NCBI GenBank assembly: GCA_030045935.1
Contig: JASIEN010000477.1
Span: 1-10,893, forward strand
Reading direction: 5' to 3'
Length of the DNA stretch: 10,893 nucleotides
DNA from: Candidatus Sulfotelmatobacter sp.
GTDB taxonomy: Bacteria > Acidobacteriota > Terriglobia > Terriglobales > Acidobacteriaceae
The notes under the pieces are model-generated. The model made no database searches and had not been told where the DNA came from. It was given only the letters and a program-made list of their open reading frames with translations. Below, piece after piece: positions 7,709 to 10,893 of the stretch (the stretch's first letter is position 1; every line of letters starts with the position of its first letter). Both the position numbers and the translations under genes were made by a program.

Positions 7709-7730
7709 GGCGCAGCATTCATGCCGCGCC
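7709..7730. repeat. Imperfect inverted repeat GGCGCAGCAT-N2-ATGCCGCGCC
   Basis: Two 10-base arms separated by two bases match at nine of ten positions. On the minus strand this lies 70-91 bases upstream of the receptor ATG. It could be a repressor site or a stable stem-loop in the receptor mRNA leader. No matching copy was seen elsewhere in the window. Confidence 0.4.
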
Positions 7731-7846
7731 ATTCCGTTCGAGCATCACTTTTTCGATATCCCCACTTCTCTCGCAAAGTTGCCCACGCTGCAAGCTCGAT
7801 AGCCGAGACTACGCAGCCCAGAAGTGCCATTCGTTTGCCGAGCAGC

Positions 7847-7873
7847 ATCATCGGAAAGCAAAAAACTGTCCAA
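7847..7873 (-). promoter_or_regulatory. Possible weak promoter toward the TonB-dependent receptor
   Basis: On the minus strand TTGGAC (7868-7873) and GATGAT (7847-7852) are 15 bases apart, poor matches to -35 and -10. The support is mainly positional: a start near 7840 would put the LysR-type dyad at about -62 and an ATAC half-site (7873-7876) at about -30 to -40, as at activator-dependent LysR promoters. The mRNA leader would be about 200 bases. Confidence 0.25.
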
Positions 7874-7892
7874 TACATGTTTGGTCGCATTG

Positions 7893-7911
7893 TCATACCG
7901 AAACGGTATGA
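7893..7911. promoter_or_regulatory. LysR-type operator dyad, copy 1 (ATACC-N5-GGTAT)
   Basis: TCATACCG-AAA-CGGTATGA is a perfect inverted repeat with 8-bp arms around three bases. Its core at 7895-7909 fits the ATAC-N7-GTAT consensus of BenM and CatM and the general LysR T-N11-A rule. The same ATACC-N5-GGTAT pattern recurs at 9829-9843 in the promoter of a BenM/CatM-like gene in this window. An ATAC half-site lies 22 bases to the left (7873-7876). The site may control the receptor gene, the ligase gene or both. Confidence 0.7.
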
Positions 7912-8115
7912 GCCCGCAACGGTTCGCTGCGCGCCGGTTTTCGTGATCGTTTAGTGCTTTTCTGCTGCAAGTAAGATATCGCCAAGGATGTTCGCGGGTG
8001 CATCTCGCAGGGAAGGCCGATCTGGCAACGCTGGGACAAAACCTGCTCTGCTTGATTCGAGTGTTCATCTCTTCGCCATACGGCGCGGTGCGCAGGAACT
8101 ATAGCTCTGCCGCTG

Positions 8116-8124
8116 TGCTATACT
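8116..8124 (+). promoter_or_regulatory. Extended -10 element ahead of the CoA ligase gene
   Basis: TGCTATACT matches TG-N-TATAAT with one mismatch. Transcription would start near 8131, giving a leader of about 53 bases to the TTG at 8184. There is no recognisable -35, which would suit an activator-dependent or extended -10 promoter. It would fall inside the coding region if translation began at the upstream GTG. Confidence 0.4.
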
Positions 8125-8183
8125 CGCCGCCGTTTGCCCGGCGGGATGAATCTGACTCATACTGGCCAAGGGGGCTGCCAGCC

Positions 8184-9782
8184 TTGATTGCTATTCCCGA
8201 AAAATTCAACGTAGCGACATACTTCATTGATCGCAACGTTTGCGAAGGAAAGGCAAGCAATATCGCCATCGAATGCGGTGGGGAGCAAGTGAGTTATCAG
8301 CAGCTGTTGCAGCGAACCAACCGCGTAGGGAACGCTCTGCGTGCTCTCGACGTTCGAATGGAAGAGCGTGTCGCTATTCTGCTTCCCGACTCGCCTGAGT
8401 TTTTGTACTCATTTTTCGGAGCAATCAAGATTGGTGCGGTTGCCGTCCCGCTAAACACTTACCTGCAGCCGCAGGAATATGAGTATCTCTTGAATGACAC
8501 GCGGGCGCGGATTCTGATTATCCATCACACTCTTCTGCCGCAGGTGCAGGCAACACCACTTGAGCGCCTCAGATGCCTTCAGCACATCGTTGCAGTCGGT
8601 GGAGAGGCTGGATCCAGCCACCAACGGCTGGAACAAATAACGACATCGGCAGCGACGCAGTTGGAGCCGGCGCAAACGACGAAAGATGATGCCGCATTTT
8701 GGCTTTATTCTTCCGGTAGTACGGGTGCTTCCAAGGCGTGCATTCATCTCCATCACGACATGGTTGTCTGTTCGCAGTTGTACGCAAAAGGCATTTTGCA
8801 GATAACTGACCGCGATCGCTGTTATAGCGTCGCCCGCCTTTTCTTCGCGTACGGCCTGGGAAACGCAGGCTATTTTCCTTTCTCCTGTGGAGCAACGACA
8901 ATCCTTTCGCCAGACCGGCCGGAACCAGCTGGAATCTATGCCAACATCGAGCGCTATCGCCCGACATTGTTTTTTTCGGTGCCCTCGAATTATGCAGCTT
9001 TGCTGTCTTATCATCGCCCAGACGGAACGGAATTCGATCTTTCCAGCATTCGCCATGCAATTTCGGCGGGAGAATCCCTGCCTGCGGCGTTGTATGAAAG
9101 ATTCAAGGAACGTTTTGGAATAGAAATTCTGGATGCTCTCGGGTCCACGGAAACATTGCAGATGGTGATTTCGAACCGGCCGGGAGAAATCCGGCCGGGA
9201 TCGAGCGGCAAGATCATTCCCGGCTATGAGGCGAAGCTTGTCGACGAATCCGGCAACCAGGTGCCGCGTGGTGAGATCGGAGCTCTTATTGTCAAAGGAG
9301 ATTCAACCTGCTCTGGCTATTGGAATCAGCACGAAAAAACCAAACAAACGTTCGAAGGCCCTTGGTTCCGCACCGGCGATAAGTATTATCAGGATGACGA
9401 CGGCTACTTCTGGTATGCCGGACGTTCGGATGATTTGTTCAAGGTAAACGGCCGATGGCTCAGTCCCGCCGAAGTGGAAAGCGCTTTGATCGCCCATCCC
9501 GCAGTTCTGGAAGCCGCCGTGATCGCTCGTGAGGATGGAAACAGCCTGATCAAGCCTGCCGCCTACGTAGTGATACGGCCAGATTTTGTTCCCGGTGAAG
9601 AATTAGTTCACGAATTGCAGGATTGGGTGATGCAGAGGATCGGCGCCTACAAACGGCCTCGGTGGATCGAATTTCTGCCCGAGCTTCCCAAGACTTCTAC
9701 CGGCAAGCTGCAGCGCTTTAAACTTCGCGAACTGCAGGAACAGAGGACCAAAGGCAGCAGTCGCATTCAGCCCGCAACCTAG
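8184..9782 (+). CDS. Benzoate-CoA ligase family acyl-activating enzyme
   Basis: From a TTG at 8184 the product is 532 residues, the usual length for benzoate-CoA ligases. It belongs to the ANL adenylate-forming superfamily: ATP-binding loop YSSGSTGASK (175-184), GSTE (320-323), TGD (397-399), YAGRSDDLFKVNGRW (411-425) before the small C-terminal domain, and LPKTSTGKLQRFKLRE (501-516) with catalytic Lys508. The stretch ARLFFAYGLGN (217-227) and the opening IPEKFNVATYF are typical of the benzoate-CoA ligase branch. Such enzymes make an aryl-AMP from an aromatic acid and ATP, then the CoA thioester, in the cytoplasm; the exact acid is unknown. AAGGGGG lies nine bases before the TTG. The frame is open to a GTG at 7998 that also has AAGGA nine bases upstream, but those 62 extra residues are unlike the family. 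The loop reads ASKAC where PKG is usual. The LysR gene follows after 75 bases. Confidence 0.88.
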   Translation: MIAIPEKFNVATYFIDRNVCEGKASNIAIECGGEQVSYQQLLQRTNRVGNALRALDVRMEERVAILLPDSPEFLYSFFGAIKIGAVAVPLNTYLQPQEYEYLLNDTRARILIIHHTLLPQVQATPLERLRCLQHIVAVGGEAGSSHQRLEQITTSAATQLEPAQTTKDDAAFWLYSSGSTGASKACIHLHHDMVVCSQLYAKGILQITDRDRCYSVARLFFAYGLGNAGYFPFSCGATTILSPDRPEPAGIYANIERYRPTLFFSVPSNYAALLSYHRPDGTEFDLSSIRHAISAGESLPAALYERFKERFGIEILDALGSTETLQMVISNRPGEIRPGSSGKIIPGYEAKLVDESGNQVPRGEIGALIVKGDSTCSGYWNQHEKTKQTFEGPWFRTGDKYYQDDDGYFWYAGRSDDLFKVNGRWLSPAEVESALIAHPAVLEAAVIAREDGNSLIKPAAYVVIRPDFVPGEELVHELQDWVMQRIGAYKRPRWIEFLPELPKTSTGKLQRFKLRELQEQRTKGSSRIQPAT

Positions 9783-9819
9783 TAGATCCAGCCCCGGTTG
9801 CTTGCTCCCGCCAATATAT

Positions 9820-9848
9820 TTGGCAGCCATACCCAATAGGTATAAAAT
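9820..9848 (+). promoter_or_regulatory. Promoter of the LysR gene
   Basis: TTGGCA (9820-9825) and TAAAAT (9843-9848) each match five of six consensus bases and are separated by 17 bases. Transcription would start near 9855, only about three bases before the ATG at 9858. With no Shine-Dalgarno sequence, this points to a leaderless mRNA. Confidence 0.6.
9829..9843. promoter_or_regulatory. LysR-type operator dyad, copy 2 (ATACC-N5-GGTAT)
   Basis: ATACC (9829-9833) and GGTAT (9839-9843) form the same 15-bp dyad as at 7895-7909 and fit ATAC-N7-GTAT. It fills the spacer and touches the -10 of the predicted LysR promoter, so a bound regulator should block polymerase. This is the expected arrangement for negative autoregulation. 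Confidence 0.7.
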
Positions 9849-9857
9849 AGCGGCCCC

Positions 9858-10772
9858 ATGGAGCTCCGACACATCCGCTACTTTCTCGCGGTCGCCGAAT
9901 ATCTGAACTTCAGCAAAGCGGCGCAACAACTGCACATTGCGCAACCGCCGCTGAGCCGCCAAATCCGTCAACTGGAAGAGGATCTCGGCGTCGCTTTGTT
10001 CGTGCGCAACAAGCGGCGGGTACAACTCACCAAGTCGGGAAAGGTTTTCCTCGACGAGGCCAGAAAACTGGTGGTGCAAGCCGGGCGCGCTACCGAGGCC
10101 GCTCGTCACGCACAAAAGGGAGAATCGGGGCTCGTCAGAATCGGCATTGCCTCTGGGCTCGGTGGGGTGGTCGGCCAAGTTGTCGTCGACTATTGCAAAC
10201 ATTTTCCAGCTGTGAATATGGAATGCAAAGACATTTTCTCCAGCCTGCAAAATCCGGCACTGCAAAAGCACGAAATTGACATCGGTTTCCTGCGGCCCCC
10301 GATCGATCAGGTGAACCTGGATTGCGAACTCCTTTTTGAAGAGGACTTCACGGTTGTGCTGCCGACCACGCATCGCCTGGCCCACCGCAAATCTGTCCGG
10401 CTGAAAGAAATTTCCGACGAGCCGTTGATTATTTTCGATCGCAGCTTTTCCACTGGCCTCTATGACAAGATTCTGGGCTTGTACAGCCGCCAGGGCCTGA
10501 CGCCGCATTTTACGGTGACACACATCGAGTCCCACGAGGAAGCCGGCGCAATCATGGTCGCGTCAGGCAAGGCTATCTTTATAGGTGCTGGAGGGCTGAT
10601 TACCCGCTCCGTGCGAGGCATCGAACTAGCTACAGTTCGACTCAATGAACTCGACGCCAAGATCGAGGTATACATGGCGTGGCGCAGAAATGAGGAATCC
10701 CCCGCGATCCTTTCTTTCCTGAACTCGGCTCGTCGAATCCTTGGACGGCAGGCCGTTCGCAAAAGCGCGTAA
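9858..10772 (+). CDS. LysR-family transcriptional regulator, BenM/CatM-like
   Basis: The 304-residue protein begins MELRHIRYFLAVAEYLNFSK, followed by AAQQLHIAQPPLSRQIRQLE (residues 21-40), the LysR winged helix-turn-helix. The opening and the IAQPPLSRQI recognition helix closely resemble BenM and CatM, which sense muconate or benzoate and control aromatic catabolism. After the linker helix (about 60-88), the effector-binding domain starts at LVRIGIASGLGG (about 92-103) and runs to about 295, with IDIGFLRPP (about 139-147) and the usual two-lobed layout. Length is normal. The start is fixed by family alignment, although there is no Shine-Dalgarno; the promoter reaches almost to the ATG. The gene follows the benzoate-CoA ligase gene on the same strand and its promoter carries an ATAC-N7-GTAT dyad, so self-control and control of the neighbouring ligase/receptor region are likely. 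The inducer is unknown, plausibly an aromatic acid or its CoA ester. Confidence 0.9.
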   Translation: MELRHIRYFLAVAEYLNFSKAAQQLHIAQPPLSRQIRQLEEDLGVALFVRNKRRVQLTKSGKVFLDEARKLVVQAGRATEAARHAQKGESGLVRIGIASGLGGVVGQVVVDYCKHFPAVNMECKDIFSSLQNPALQKHEIDIGFLRPPIDQVNLDCELLFEEDFTVVLPTTHRLAHRKSVRLKEISDEPLIIFDRSFSTGLYDKILGLYSRQGLTPHFTVTHIESHEEAGAIMVASGKAIFIGAGGLITRSVRGIELATVRLNELDAKIEVYMAWRRNEESPAILSFLNSARRILGRQAVRKSA

Positions 10773-10802
10773 CAACAGGATTCGCCGCGTTCGCTGGCCG
10801 CT

Positions 10803-10893
10803 CTACACAAAAAGCTTCTGATTCACCTTGATTCCGTGTTCCCGGCAGTAAGTCAAATAGTGGTCCATGAACCAGAAAACATCCAAAGTCTCG
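10803..10893 (-). CDS. C-terminal end of an unrecognised protein (cut by window edge)
   Basis: The minus strand from the window edge reads 29 codons and a TAG at 10803-10805. The peptide contains TLDVFWFMDHYLTYCREHG and ends IKVNQKLFV. It is aromatic-rich with plausible helix periodicity and looks like genuine coding sequence; the other two frames look less protein-like. I do not recognise the family. The gene converges on the LysR gene with a 30-base gap and no visible terminator. It may belong to the same aromatic-acid module, but only its position suggests that. Confidence 0.6.
   Translation of the reverse strand, partial: ETLDVFWFMDHYLTYCREHGIKVNQKLFV

Larger units (their letters stand above)
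7640..8183. other. Divergent intergenic region between the receptor and CoA ligase genes
   Basis: This 544-base region holds no gene I can support. It contains a 22-bp imperfect inverted repeat (7709-7730), the LysR-type dyad (7893-7911), a possible weak minus-strand promoter between them, and an extended -10 box (8116-8124) ahead of the ligase. Short open frames on both strands lack family features; one plus-strand frame is just the upstream extension of the ligase frame. Confidence 0.55.

Noticed and set aside
7693..8068. Overlapping minus-strand frames in the divergent intergenic region, one with hydrophobic stretches
   Set aside because: No ribosome binding sites or recognisable domains, and they overlap the dyads and promoter elements; likely chance frames.
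8078..8092. ATACGGCGCGGTG near the ligase start as a third regulator site
   Set aside because: The half-sites are one to two bases too close and GGTGC does not match GGTAT, so it does not fit ATAC-N7-GTAT.
1..10893. CRISPR arrays, insertion sequences, phage genes or known defence systems
   Set aside because: I saw no regularly spaced repeats, transposase, integrase, phage structural or toxin-antitoxin signatures anywhere in the window.

Overview
The window looks like a chromosomal segment of an Acidobacteriota bacterium, probably a soil member. The main marker is a 1,144-residue TonB-dependent receptor with an N-terminal carboxypeptidase-regulatory-like domain (the Oar-like type abundant in that phylum). 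The moderately high GC content and the other genes agree. This assignment is inferred from family knowledge, not from a search.

Layout. At the left edge, on the minus strand, are the N-terminal part of a YegD-type Hsp70-family ATPase (cut by the window edge) and, upstream of it, a small DUF1737 protein. From about 900 to 1900 the DNA is gene-poor. It holds two dyad sequences and a decayed C-terminal remnant of an alkaline-phosphatase-superfamily protein. Then on the plus strand come a 2'-5' RNA ligase-like 2H phosphoesterase (1920-2462), a UDP-glucose/GDP-mannose dehydrogenase homologue lacking its expected catalytic residues (2682-3950), and a tRNA-His with encoded CCA (4034-4110). The large TonB-dependent receptor fills 4205-7639 on the minus strand. 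Past a 544-base divergent intergenic region lie a benzoate-CoA ligase-family enzyme (about 8184-9782) and a LysR regulator of the BenM/CatM type (9858-10772), both on the plus strand. The right edge holds the last 29 codons of an unrecognised minus-strand gene.

How the genes may work together. The right half reads as one regulatory module. A 15-bp dyad, ATACC-N5-GGTAT, occurs twice, both times between genes: in the receptor/ligase divergent region (7895-7909) and across the promoter of the LysR gene (9829-9843). It fits the ATAC-N7-GTAT consensus known for BenM and CatM, which control benzoate and muconate catabolism and which this LysR protein resembles at its N-terminus. The simplest model is that the LysR protein represses its own gene and controls the divergent region, coordinating an outer-membrane receptor with activation of an aromatic acid to its CoA thioester. 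The sequence supports the sites and the families; the substrate and the regulatory direction are inference.

The two strongest unusual observations are this paired operator and the dehydrogenase-like protein, which keeps its NAD-binding Rossmann motif but has substitutions at the Thr, Glu, Lys, Asn, Cys and Arg positions used for catalysis or substrate binding in UDP-glucose dehydrogenases.
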